Notes: generated by a model from the sequence alone, not told the origin. DNA of 8,717 nt from Clostridiales bacterium UBA3953 (GCA_002385415.1 DGDL01000005.1:611-9327), one strand, 5' to 3'; shown: positions 1 through 5,914, counted from the first letter of the stretch. A program made the numbers and translations.

Positions 1-19
1 GGCGTGCCCTGCCGAGCCA

Positions 20-1306
20 TTATATAGGCAAATCCTCTATTATCCACGCGCCGTTTGCCACAAGCCAAAGCTGGGGGAAATAGCGCATGATGTTCCAAAT
101 CGCCACGCCGCGCAGATTTTCTCGTGTCGCAAGATTGAGCTTTGCCTCAATGCTCGTGGCATCCTCAAACCACACCTCATGCCGCTGGCCATCCTCGGAG
201 GTGTAGTTGAAGAACGGCGACATGGCGACCGGGTCGTGCATAATTTCGACTCTGTATCTGCGCGCAAGGTCGACGGCCGCAGTGTTTGACAGGGATCTGG
301 CGCGCGACTCGCCCTCGATAAACGGCAGCGGCCAGTCGTAGCCGTAATTGGGCACTCCCATGTTGATTTTCTCGGCCGGTATCTCGGTGAGCGCGTAATT
401 TACAACAGCCTCTACCTTGTCGATGGGCGCGACTGCCATAGGCGGGCTGTATGTATAGCCCCACTCATAAGTCATCAGCAGCACGAAATCGGCTATCGCG
501 CCTATTGCGGGATAATCGTGCGCCTCGTATAAAAGCCCGGGCTGGTCGGCCGAAGTTTTGGGCGCAAGCGCCACGCCGACCGGAAAGCCTTGAGCATTCG
601 CAGCCTCGGTCATGCGACGTATAAACTCGGTATAGGCGTCGCGTTCCTCCGGCTTTACATATTCAAAGTCAATCTCAAGCCCGTAATAGTTTTTCGCGAC
701 TAATGTATCGATAACATTTTGTATTACCGTAGTCTGCAGAGTGGGGTTTGTAAGCAGCTGGGTAGACAGATCATTTGAAAACCTGCCTTCAGCCGTCAGC
801 GTCGAAAGCATCATCATGGGCGCGACGCCGTATTCTCTGGCAAGCGCTATAATCTCCTCGTCATCGGGTACGACCAGCTCGCCGGTGGGCATGAAACCGT
901 ATGTAAAGACTGTCAGATATGTAAGATACGGCAATGTCATTCTAAGCGTATCCAGATCGATGAAAGGATATGCATACCCGTTTGTGGTGAGCTTTCCGCG
1001 TATGACGCTTTGATAGTCAATGACAATAGGCTGGCCTTCATAGATGGTCGGGTTGCCACGCAGCTGCGGGTTGTTGCGCAAAAGCGATTTTGTGGTTGTT
1101 CCGTAATTTTGGGCTATCGTAAAAAGCGATTCTCCCGGCTCGACAATGTGAACCTGATTGTAAAAAAGTATAACAAGCGTTTGCCCCACGACAAGATTGC
1201 TCGGATCGGTCAGCATGTTGTCCGATATAATTCTTGAGGGCGGAACGCCATATTGCCGCGCGATGGTGTAAACCGTTTCTCCGGGCGCGACGGTGTGAAT
1301 CGTCAT
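20..1306 (-). CDS. sleL: LysM-LysM-GH18 protein, SleL/YaaH-type spore cortex-lytic N-acetylglucosaminidase
   Basis: A 428-residue protein. Two LysM peptidoglycan-binding domains lie at about residues 2-47 and 52-97 (HTVAPGETVYTIARQYGV and VHIVEPGESLFTIAQNYG), followed by a glycoside hydrolase 18 barrel at about 103-420. The GH18 signature YYGLEIDFEY is at 207-216, with E215 as the expected acid/base and D213 beside it. Order and length match Bacillus SleL/YaaH (about 430 residues), which cuts spore cortex fragments during germination. There is no signal peptide, as expected for a protein made in the mother cell and bound to the cortex through LysM. The start is ATG at 1306, preceded by GGAAGGAG about 10 nt upstream; an in-frame TTG at 1327 lies before that site and is unlikely. 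The gene diverges from the polyphosphate block and appears to be a single transcript on this side. Family assignment is firm; the specific sporulation role is inferred from homology, and a vegetative wall-lytic role is possible. Confidence 0.92.
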   Translation of the reverse strand: MTIHTVAPGETVYTIARQYGVPPSRIISDNMLTDPSNLVVGQTLVILFYNQVHIVEPGESLFTIAQNYGTTTKSLLRNNPQLRGNPTIYEGQPIVIDYQSVIRGKLTTNGYAYPFIDLDTLRMTLPYLTYLTVFTYGFMPTGELVVPDDEEIIALAREYGVAPMMMLSTLTAEGRFSNDLSTQLLTNPTLQTTVIQNVIDTLVAKNYYGLEIDFEYVKPEERDAYTEFIRRMTEAANAQGFPVGVALAPKTSADQPGLLYEAHDYPAIGAIADFVLLMTYEWGYTYSPPMAVAPIDKVEAVVNYALTEIPAEKINMGVPNYGYDWPLPFIEGESRARSLSNTAAVDLARRYRVEIMHDPVAMSPFFNYTSEDGQRHEVWFEDATSIEAKLNLATRENLRGVAIWNIMRYFPQLWLVANGAWIIEDLPI

Positions 1307-1365
1307 CTTGCAAATACTCCTTCCCAAGCGCCGTTCGGCGTCAGTGTTAGTGGCTAAACGCGGTA

Positions 1366-1384
1366 ATTATATGCATATTATATG
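1366..1384 (-). promoter_or_regulatory. Possible sporulation-type promoter of the LysM-GH18 gene
   Basis: Reading the minus strand, two copies of CATATAAT occur 11 bp apart (complement of 1377-1384 and of 1366-1373), about 60-75 nt upstream of the start codon. CATA followed by an AT-rich tail resembles the -10 element of the mother-cell factors sigma-E and sigma-K. For the downstream copy, an AC dinucleotide lies 17 bp upstream, as in sigma-K promoters. No good sigma-E -35 is present. A vegetative reading is TTGCAT and TATAAT with a 20-bp spacer, which is too long. A small GCCG-AA-CGGC hairpin (complement of 1332-1341) sits just before the ribosome binding site. The sigma class is a guess. 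Confidence 0.3.
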
Positions 1385-1451
1385 ATGGATGTCATAAAAT
1401 GCATGCAAGCCTTTGCCGCACTTGGTCATTGTTTGGGAATTTAGTTGGTCA

Positions 1452-1495
1452 TTTAACATAAATTTAAAGTAGATTTAAAGTAAGCATATTACAAT
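1452..1495 (+). promoter_or_regulatory. Pho-box-like promoter of the polyphosphate polymerase operon
   Basis: Three direct repeats start exactly 11 bp apart: TTTAACA (1452-1458), TTTAAAG (1463-1469) and TTTAAAG (1474-1480). Nine bases further on is TACAAT (1490-1495), a near-consensus -10 hexamer; there is no separate good -35. Tandem TTAACA-like heptamers with an 11-bp period, ending about 10 bp before the -10, are the known layout of PhoP (Firmicutes) and PhoB (proteobacteria) activated promoters, where the regulator replaces -35 recognition. The downstream gene makes polyphosphate, so control by phosphate starvation is biologically sensible. Repeats and spacing are seen directly; regulator identity is inferred. 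Confidence 0.6.
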
Positions 1496-1515
1496 AACTA
1501 CATAGAGTGTTATTG
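1492..1515. repeat. Inverted repeat CAATAAC-N10-GTTATTG over the predicted transcription start
   Basis: A perfect 7-bp inverted repeat, CAATAAC at 1492-1498 and GTTATTG at 1509-1515, with a 10-base gap. It overlaps the end of the -10 hexamer and the expected start of transcription. This position fits either a repressor operator or a hairpin at the very 5' end of the message. A 7-bp AT-rich match could also arise by chance in AT-rich intergenic DNA. Confidence 0.35.
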
Positions 1516-1543
1516 GGCAACACAGTTTTAGGAGAAGAGCCTA

Positions 1544-2299
1544 ATGAGTAGTACAACAAAGTACATAGATGTATTTAGACGATACGAGACAAAATATCTT
1601 TTAAGCGAGCGACAATTTGAAGAATTTATGCGTGCGACCGAAGGCAGGTTCGTGCCGGACAAATACGGCAAAAGCACCATAAGCAACATTTATTTTGACA
1701 CGCCCGATTACAGGCTTATTCGCATGTCGCTCGAAAAACCGGTTTACAAAGAAAAGCTGCGGCTGCGCAGCTATAAAACCCCTTTGCCTGAAGATACAGT
1801 TTTTATCGAGCTTAAAAAGAAATACAAGGGTATTGTATATAAAAGGCGCATTGATGTAACGCTCGCCGATGCCGAGGCTTATCTTTACGAAGGAAAGCCT
1901 TTGCCGGTTTCTACCCAGATAAGCCGCGAAATTGATTATGTTATGAATTTTTATCCCGATATAGGCCCGGCTTGTGCGCTTTTCTACGACAGAGAGGCTT
2001 TTTTCGGGATAGAAGACCCAAACCTGCGAGTTACGTTCGACAACAACATAATGTTTCGCTGGAACAACCTGCACCTGTCCCAGGGACCGGGCGGCGAACA
2101 CATTATCAAGCCGCAGCAGCGAATAATGGAGCTGAAAACTTCAAATTCTATCCCTCTATGGCTGAGCCACATCCTCGACGAGCTGAAAATATACCCCACA
2201 TCATTTTCAAAATATGGGTATGCATATCAGCTCTCCGAAATGAGACATTTAAATATACCTAAAAAAGAAATACTTGAAAGGAAGGTCATCAGTGCTTGA
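1544..2299 (+). CDS. VTC domain polyphosphate polymerase (TTM superfamily)
   Basis: A 251-residue soluble protein of the bacterial VTC-domain family, related to the catalytic domain of yeast Vtc4, which polymerises the gamma-phosphate of ATP into polyphosphate inside a triphosphate tunnel barrel. The charged strands expected for the tunnel are visible in order: RYETKY (13-18), YFDTPD (50-55), KLRLRSY (71-77), ELKKKYKGIVYKRR (89-102), YDREAF (148-153), RVTFD (162-166), MELK (195-198) and SFSKYG (220-225). There is no signal peptide or membrane segment, and no SPX domain, so inositol-pyrophosphate sensing as in yeast is not expected. The ATG at 1544 follows AGGAGA at 1530-1535 with good spacing. 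The stop overlaps the next gene's start by 8 bp, so the two are probably translationally coupled. Family assignment is strong; activity of this copy is inferred. Confidence 0.93.
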   Translation: MSSTTKYIDVFRRYETKYLLSERQFEEFMRATEGRFVPDKYGKSTISNIYFDTPDYRLIRMSLEKPVYKEKLRLRSYKTPLPEDTVFIELKKKYKGIVYKRRIDVTLADAEAYLYEGKPLPVSTQISREIDYVMNFYPDIGPACALFYDREAFFGIEDPNLRVTFDNNIMFRWNNLHLSQGPGGEHIIKPQQRIMELKTSNSIPLWLSHILDELKIYPTSFSKYGYAYQLSEMRHLNIPKKEILERKVISA

Positions 2300-2999
2300 G
2301 AAAATTTTCGGCAGCGTGTACCCCACGGTTGCCCCGGTAACTTTTTCAGTCGGCCCATTTTTGCTTTGCATGTTTTTTTCGCTTTTGCTCGGGACGCTGA
2401 TAGGCATCGTTTATACATATAAAAACACATACACAAGAAGTTTTATTGTTTCTCTCGCGCTTCTGCCCGCAATAGTGCAGACCGTCATTATGCTTGTCAA
2501 CGGCAACCTCGGCACCGGCGTGGCGGTGATGGGCGCGTTCAGCCTTGTGCGTTTCCGCTCCGCACCCGGAACGGCAAAAGAGATAGCCAGCATATTCATG
2601 GCGATGGCGGTCGGTCTTGCAACGGGCACCGGCTACATCGGATTTGCGGTACTGTTTACGCTTATAATGTGTGCCGCGCTGCTGCTCTTTACATTGACCC
2701 GTTTTGGCGAGCCCAAAAGGCATTTTAGCGAGCGCGAGCTGCGCATCACAATCCCCGAAAGCCTCGACTACACCGGCGTGTTTGACGACATCTTTGAAAA
2801 ATACACCGACAAATGCGAGCTTGTGAAAGTTAAAACCTCCAATCTCGGAAGCCTTTATAAGCTCGACTACCTCATCGACCTCAAAGACCCGGCGCAAGAA
2901 AAAGAGTTTATCGACGAGCTGCGCTGCCGCAACGGCAACCTTGAGATAACCTGCGGAAAAGTTAGCGATCGCGGATTAATGTATATTGATGAACTTTAA
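2292..2999 (+). CDS. DUF4956 family membrane protein
   Basis: A 235-residue membrane protein. About four hydrophobic segments are seen at 20-43, 50-69, 98-115 and 116-136. The family hallmark GAFSLVRFR (81-89) lies in a short loop or re-entrant stretch between the second and third. From about 150 to the end is a soluble, charged domain (for example KLDYLIDLKD, 190-199) with alternating strands and helices, compatible with an ACT/ferredoxin-like fold and probably cytoplasmic. The start chosen is GTG at 2292, because AGGAAGG lies 6 nt upstream; an in-frame TTG at 2274 precedes this site. The gene overlaps the polyphosphate polymerase gene by 8 bp. DUF4956 genes are known neighbours of bacterial VTC-domain genes, and their function is not established. 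A role as membrane anchor or export partner for the polymerase is inference. Confidence 0.9.
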   Translation: MLEKIFGSVYPTVAPVTFSVGPFLLCMFFSLLLGTLIGIVYTYKNTYTRSFIVSLALLPAIVQTVIMLVNGNLGTGVAVMGAFSLVRFRSAPGTAKEIASIFMAMAVGLATGTGYIGFAVLFTLIMCAALLLFTLTRFGEPKRHFSERELRITIPESLDYTGVFDDIFEKYTDKCELVKVKTSNLGSLYKLDYLIDLKDPAQEKEFIDELRCRNGNLEITCGKVSDRGLMYIDEL

Positions 3000-3014
3000 A
3001 AATTGTAGTATAAT
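2986..3014 (+). promoter_or_regulatory. Internal vegetative promoter before the beta-helix lipoprotein gene
   Basis: TTGATG at 2986-2991 and a perfect TATAAT at 3009-3014 are separated by 17 bp, the ideal sigma-A spacing. The -35 lies in the last codons of the DUF4956 gene. The predicted start, around 3021, gives a leader of about 40 nt before the ATG at 3060. The lipoprotein gene could therefore be expressed without the polymerase as well as by readthrough from the Pho-type promoter. Confidence 0.6.
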
Positions 3015-3059
3015 GTAGACAAACCTTAAATTCTAACAGGAAAGCGACGGTAACAGGTT

Positions 3060-4307
3060 ATGAATACAGTCACATTAAGGCGGATCGCCTCTTTCGCGCT
3101 TGCGATACTTATGCTTGCCGCGGTCGTGGGATGCGGAGGAGACGGCAGCAAAAGCGGCGGCAAGGCCGCGCTTGACGGCGAGGTTAAACTTGAAGCGGTC
3201 GATGTTTCGGGCAAAACGGTGCTGATGACATCGGCAAATTCCGCTTCGACACTTTCCGTCCCCGCGGCGATGTCAACGATGGACACCGAATTCACCGCTC
3301 GCGATAAAGATGTGGGATACGAGCAGTCTACGGCTACGGTTATAGAATTTCAGGGTACAACGGCTAAAATATCGGGCGAAGGCGCCAAATTCAATGATGG
3401 GGATATAACCATTACGGCGGACGGCACCTATATAGTTTCCGGCACGCTTGACGACGGCACCATTTTCATCGACGCGCCCGAAACGGCAAAGGTTCAGCTT
3501 GTGTTCGATGGCGTGACAATCAAATCTTCCGATTTCGCCGCGATTTTTGTAAAAAAAGCGGACAAGGTGTTTATCACGCTCAACGAGGGCAAGGTAAATA
3601 CACTTACCGACGGCGTTATCTACACCTTAACCGAAGAAAACAGTGTGGTTGACGGCGAGCAGAGAAACGTCGACGCGGTTATATTCAGCCGCAGCGACCT
3701 GACTATAAACGGCACCGGCACGCTGAATATTATCGGAAATTATAAACACGCGGTTGTATCGAAAGACGACCTTGTGATTACGGGCGGCACACTGAACGTC
3801 TCGGCGCCCAACGGCGGGCTTTACGGCAGAGACAGCGTCAAAATCGGCGGAGGCACGATTTCGGTCACCTCCGGCACCGACGGGATTCGCGCCGACAACA
3901 ATACCCGCTCCGATCGCGGATTCGTTTACATCGACGGCGGCAGCATAGTCATTTCCGCCGGCTCCGACGGAATACAGGCCGCGACCGCAATATTTATCGA
4001 AGGCGGCACCACGCTGCTATCGGCACAGAAGCGCCCGCTCAAATGCGGTTATGTGGCAATGATAAACGGCGGTACGCTGGCCGGGCTTGGCGGCGAGTTC
4101 GACTGCCCGGTGGGCAACACCTCGACCCAGCCGAACGTTCTCTTCATGATGAATACGCCTGTGGGCGAAAACGCCCCGCTTGCCATCGCGCAAAACGGCG
4201 AAACAACGTCTATCGCGACGTTCAAGTCGCTTCGTCCCGCATCCGTGCTGTTCTTTACGACGCCGGAACTGGCTGGCGATACCGAGTATGCGCTTTATAC
4301 CGGCTGA
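3060..4307 (+). CDS. Cthe_2159-like (former DUF4353) carbohydrate-binding beta-helix lipoprotein
   Basis: A 415-residue secreted lipoprotein. The signal peptide has R7-R8, a hydrophobic core, and the lipobox V-V-G-C with C25 as the lipidated residue; a Gly/Ser/Lys-rich linker follows. From about residue 95 the sequence shows stacked rungs typical of a right-handed beta-helix, such as DLTINGTGTLNI (213-224), DLVITGGTLNVSA (237-249), SVKIGGGTISVTSGTDGIRA (259-278), FVYIDGGSIVISAGSDGIQA (288-307) and AIFIEGGTTLLSA (310-322). This matches the family of Cthe_2159 of Clostridium thermocellum, a beta-helix reported to bind cellulose and polygalacturonate. The Asp-rich turns are compatible with calcium binding. 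It lies 60 bp after the DUF4956 gene and has its own promoter. The ribosome site is weak (CAGG 3 nt before the ATG, or AGGAAAG about 15 nt before). A stop codon (TAA at 3051-3053) excludes a longer start. The ligand is unknown; its role in a polyphosphate operon is unexplained. Confidence 0.88.
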   Translation: MNTVTLRRIASFALAILMLAAVVGCGGDGSKSGGKAALDGEVKLEAVDVSGKTVLMTSANSASTLSVPAAMSTMDTEFTARDKDVGYEQSTATVIEFQGTTAKISGEGAKFNDGDITITADGTYIVSGTLDDGTIFIDAPETAKVQLVFDGVTIKSSDFAAIFVKKADKVFITLNEGKVNTLTDGVIYTLTEENSVVDGEQRNVDAVIFSRSDLTINGTGTLNIIGNYKHAVVSKDDLVITGGTLNVSAPNGGLYGRDSVKIGGGTISVTSGTDGIRADNNTRSDRGFVYIDGGSIVISAGSDGIQAATAIFIEGGTTLLSAQKRPLKCGYVAMINGGTLAGLGGEFDCPVGNTSTQPNVLFMMNTPVGENAPLAIAQNGETTSIATFKSLRPASVLFFTTPELAGDTEYALYTG

Positions 4308-4344
4308 AATTAAAGCAGCAAAAATCAGCAACAGAGGGAAAATC

Positions 4345-4390
4345 AAATCGGGAGAGGGAGCCGAAATGTCGGCCGCTCTCCCGATTTTAT
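4345..4390. terminator. Bidirectional rho-independent terminator between converging genes
   Basis: A perfect 12-bp stem pairs 4345-4356 with 4376-4387 (AAATCGGGAGAG and its complement). Inside it, GCCGA (4360-4364) pairs with TCGGC (4369-4373) around an AATG loop. On the plus strand it ends in a T-rich ATTTTAT, terminating the lipoprotein gene; on the minus strand it is followed by TTTGATTTT, terminating the radical SAM gene. The stop codon of the radical SAM gene (complement of 4387-4389) touches the edge of the stem, so the hairpin begins at the end of its coding sequence. Confidence 0.88.
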
Positions 4391-5499
4391 ATTCGGATAT
4401 ATCTCAGCAGCTCGCGCATGCGCGGGTAGGCATACTCAAAAAATCGCTTGTTTCCGGCGCAAAATTTGCTGCGGGTCAGTGTGCCGCCGCTCTGCGGCTC
4501 CCGATGCCTGCGGCATCCTCCGCGGCAAAGTGCAAACCACTCGCATTTGGCACAGGCGGGGTCGACCGGCTCGGACTCGGCAACAAATCTCCTTGCCGGC
4601 TCGGTTTCGCGCAGCTCGGATATGCTCATGTCGCATATATTGCCCATGCGATAGCGGTCAAGCACATAGAAATCGCATGGGTAAACGCCGCCGTCGCTTT
4701 CGACGACAAGGCACAGGTCGCACCGTCCGGTATAGCCGCAGCAGCTTGGCGGAAGCCCGGCCGCAAGCTCCATAAAATTATCGAGCGGGCGAACGCTCAC
4801 ATAATCGCCGCGCCTGATATGCTCATAATAGCGGTCGAATATGACGCACAGAAACTCTCCCCAGCGCTCGGCGGAAAGCGAATAGGGGGTCGGCGGGCTG
4901 CCGAACCCGTCGATGCACTGGATAAACTGCAGATAGCGGAAGCCGGCCGAGACAAGAGCGTCAAACACCTTTGCTCCGTGACGCGCCAATGCCGATGTGA
5001 CAACGCATAAAATATTAAACTCAGCGCCTGCCGCCTCGAGTATCGCGGCGGCTTTTTTTATGCGTGTATATGTCCCGCGCCCCTCCGCGTCAAGGCGGTT
5101 TGCGTCGTGTATAGCTTTGGTGCCGTCGATCGAAAGTCCGACAAGGATTTTATTTTCGGCAAAAAGCTCTGCCCACTCGGAGTCGACAGTCAGCCCGTTG
5201 GTCTGGATAGAGTTTTGCACCTCGGCGCCGGCGGTGTTATGCCGTCGCTGAAGCTCAAGGAGCCGCCGGTAAAAGTCCAGCCCGACCAAAGTCGGCTCCC
5301 CGCCCTGAAAGGCAAAAGTAACGGGCGAGCGCCCCGCATACTCGAATGCGCGCCGAACGAGTTGCTCGAGCGTCTCACCACCCATAAAGCCGTACGAGTG
5401 AACCTCTCGGCTTTTTGTGACATCGGCGTAAAAACAATAGCTGCAGCGCATGTTGCAAAGTCCCGATGCCGGTTTGATAAGCAGCGTGAGTGGCGGCAT
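4387..5499 (-). CDS. anSME: Anaerobic sulfatase-maturating enzyme (anSME-type radical SAM/SPASM protein)
   Basis: A 370-residue enzyme closely resembling Clostridium perfringens anSME, which oxidises a Cys or Ser of sulfatases to formylglycine using SAM. The radical SAM cluster motif is C15-x3-C19-x2-C22 (CNMRCSYC), followed by QGGEPT (65-70) and QTNG (99-102). The C-terminal SPASM part has C254, C260, C275, then C316-x2-C319-x5-C325-x3-C329, and C347. These are the eight ligands expected for two auxiliary 4Fe-4S clusters, each one residue off the C. perfringens numbering as I recall it. D276 in YPCDFYV matches the proposed catalytic base. All key residues are present. ATG at 5499 follows GAGG 8 nt upstream, inside the end of the 82-residue gene 3 nt away, so the two are co-transcribed and probably coupled. 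No sulfatase is seen in the window. A related peptide-modifying SPASM enzyme is the alternative, but similarity along the whole length favours anSME. Confidence 0.9.
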   Translation of the reverse strand: MPPLTLLIKPASGLCNMRCSYCFYADVTKSREVHSYGFMGGETLEQLVRRAFEYAGRSPVTFAFQGGEPTLVGLDFYRRLLELQRRHNTAGAEVQNSIQTNGLTVDSEWAELFAENKILVGLSIDGTKAIHDANRLDAEGRGTYTRIKKAAAILEAAGAEFNILCVVTSALARHGAKVFDALVSAGFRYLQFIQCIDGFGSPPTPYSLSAERWGEFLCVIFDRYYEHIRRGDYVSVRPLDNFMELAAGLPPSCCGYTGRCDLCLVVESDGGVYPCDFYVLDRYRMGNICDMSISELRETEPARRFVAESEPVDPACAKCEWFALCRGGCRRHREPQSGGTLTRSKFCAGNKRFFEYAYPRMRELLRYIRI

Positions 5500-5502
5500 G
5501 GC

Positions 5503-5751
5503 TTAACCTCGCATCGCCCGGCCGTATTTTTGAGCATCGGCGACATTTTCGTCCGCTGCCATGCCCGAAAATGTCGAGCTGCGGCCGCTGCCCGGGTCGA
5601 TTATATAATTATATGTAACCGTTTTTCCGTCAAATGCGGCATTTTCGATGTCTTGGCAGGCATCCCGAAAGTCCGTCGCCGCGGCGTCGGATAAGCGGCG
5701 ACCTGATGCCGGTTTGGCAAAAATTATAGCACGGATATATGCATTTTTCAT
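5503..5751 (-). CDS. Small protein of unknown function, co-transcribed with the radical SAM enzyme
   Basis: An 82-residue open frame that I do not recognise. It starts at ATG 5751 with GGAG 6 nt upstream, lies about 35 nt downstream of a strong promoter, and ends 3 nt before the radical SAM start, which makes a real gene likely. The sequence begins MKNAYIRAIIFAKPASGRRL and is Ala-, Asp- and Gly-rich, with one Cys (in DACQDIE) and no signal peptide or membrane segment. A central stretch GKTVTYNYIIDPGSGRS looks beta-prone, so a small folded domain is plausible. There is no C/S-x-P/A-x-R sulfatase motif, so it is not an obvious anSME substrate of the classical kind. It could be an accessory protein, a peptide substrate, or a decaying remnant. 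The overlapping plus-strand frames lack comparable start signals. Confidence 0.62.
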   Translation of the reverse strand: MKNAYIRAIIFAKPASGRRLSDAAATDFRDACQDIENAAFDGKTVTYNYIIDPGSGRSSTFSGMAADENVADAQKYGRAMRG

Positions 5752-5786
5752 AATACGCTCCGGTTGACTGTGTATAAATTAATGGG

Positions 5787-5815
5787 ATTATAACATAAAT
5801 TCTACACTAAATCAA
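5787..5815 (-). promoter_or_regulatory. Vegetative promoter of the small-protein/radical SAM operon
   Basis: On the minus strand, TTGATT (complement of 5810-5815) and a perfect TATAAT (complement of 5787-5792) are separated by 17 bp. Transcription should begin near 5780, giving a leader of about 30 nt before the ATG at 5751. Match and spacing are near ideal for the sigma-A class. Confidence 0.75.
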
Positions 5816-5822
5816 TGCAAAT

Positions 5823-5839
5823 AACTGCTGTAAGCTGTT
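5823..5839. promoter_or_regulatory. Imperfect dyad between the divergent promoters, possible operator
   Basis: AACTGCTGTAAGCTGTT is a 17-bp imperfect palindrome in which six of eight base pairs match around a central T. It lies upstream of the minus-strand -35 and touches the plus-strand -35 (TTGACT from 5838), so a regulator bound here could control both operons. Sequence symmetry is all the evidence; no known operator consensus is matched. Confidence 0.25.
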
Positions 5840-5866
5840 GACTGAGGCGGTTTTTTATGATATTAT
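5838..5866 (+). promoter_or_regulatory. Vegetative promoter of the first solute-binding lipoprotein gene
   Basis: TTGACT (5838-5843) and TATTAT (5861-5866) are separated by exactly 17 bp, five of six matches each to the sigma-A consensus. The predicted start near 5873 coincides with the left arm of a small inverted repeat (AATTAA at 5873-5878, TTAATT at 5888-5893). A very strong ribosome binding site, AGGAGGAG at 5902-5909, follows. Confidence 0.75.
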
Positions 5867-5914
5867 TAGCGTAATTAAACTGAACTGTTAATTTCTATTA
5901 TAGGAGGAGACTTT

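Noticed and set aside
1307..1327. N-terminal extension of the LysM-GH18 protein from a TTG at 1327
   Set aside because: The GGAAGGAG ribosome site lies inside this extension and points to the ATG at 1306, where the LysM domain begins.
2274..2291. N-terminal extension of the DUF4956 protein from a TTG at 2274
   Set aside because: AGGAAGG lies between this TTG and the GTG at 2292, at the right spacing for the GTG; the added residues contribute no family sequence.
3000..3059. Possible riboswitch or small RNA in the gap before the beta-helix lipoprotein gene
   Set aside because: The leader is only about 40 nt after the predicted start and shows no conserved fold; a plain promoter and leader explain it.
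3700..4030. Repeated Gly/Thr-rich stretches that look like a DNA repeat array
   Set aside because: They are protein-level beta-helix rungs with differing nucleotide sequence, not a tandem DNA repeat or CRISPR.
4180..5010. Long plus-strand open frame (276 codons) spanning the convergent gene junction
   Set aside because: It crosses the end of the lipoprotein gene, the terminator hairpin and the antisense of the radical SAM gene; no ribosome site, low-complexity Ala/Arg-rich product. It is an antisense by-product of GC-rich coding DNA.
5107..5694. Plus-strand open frame of 195 codons opposite the radical SAM and small-protein genes
   Set aside because: It has no start signals and no recognisable product, and the minus-strand genes have conserved motifs, promoter and ribosome sites.
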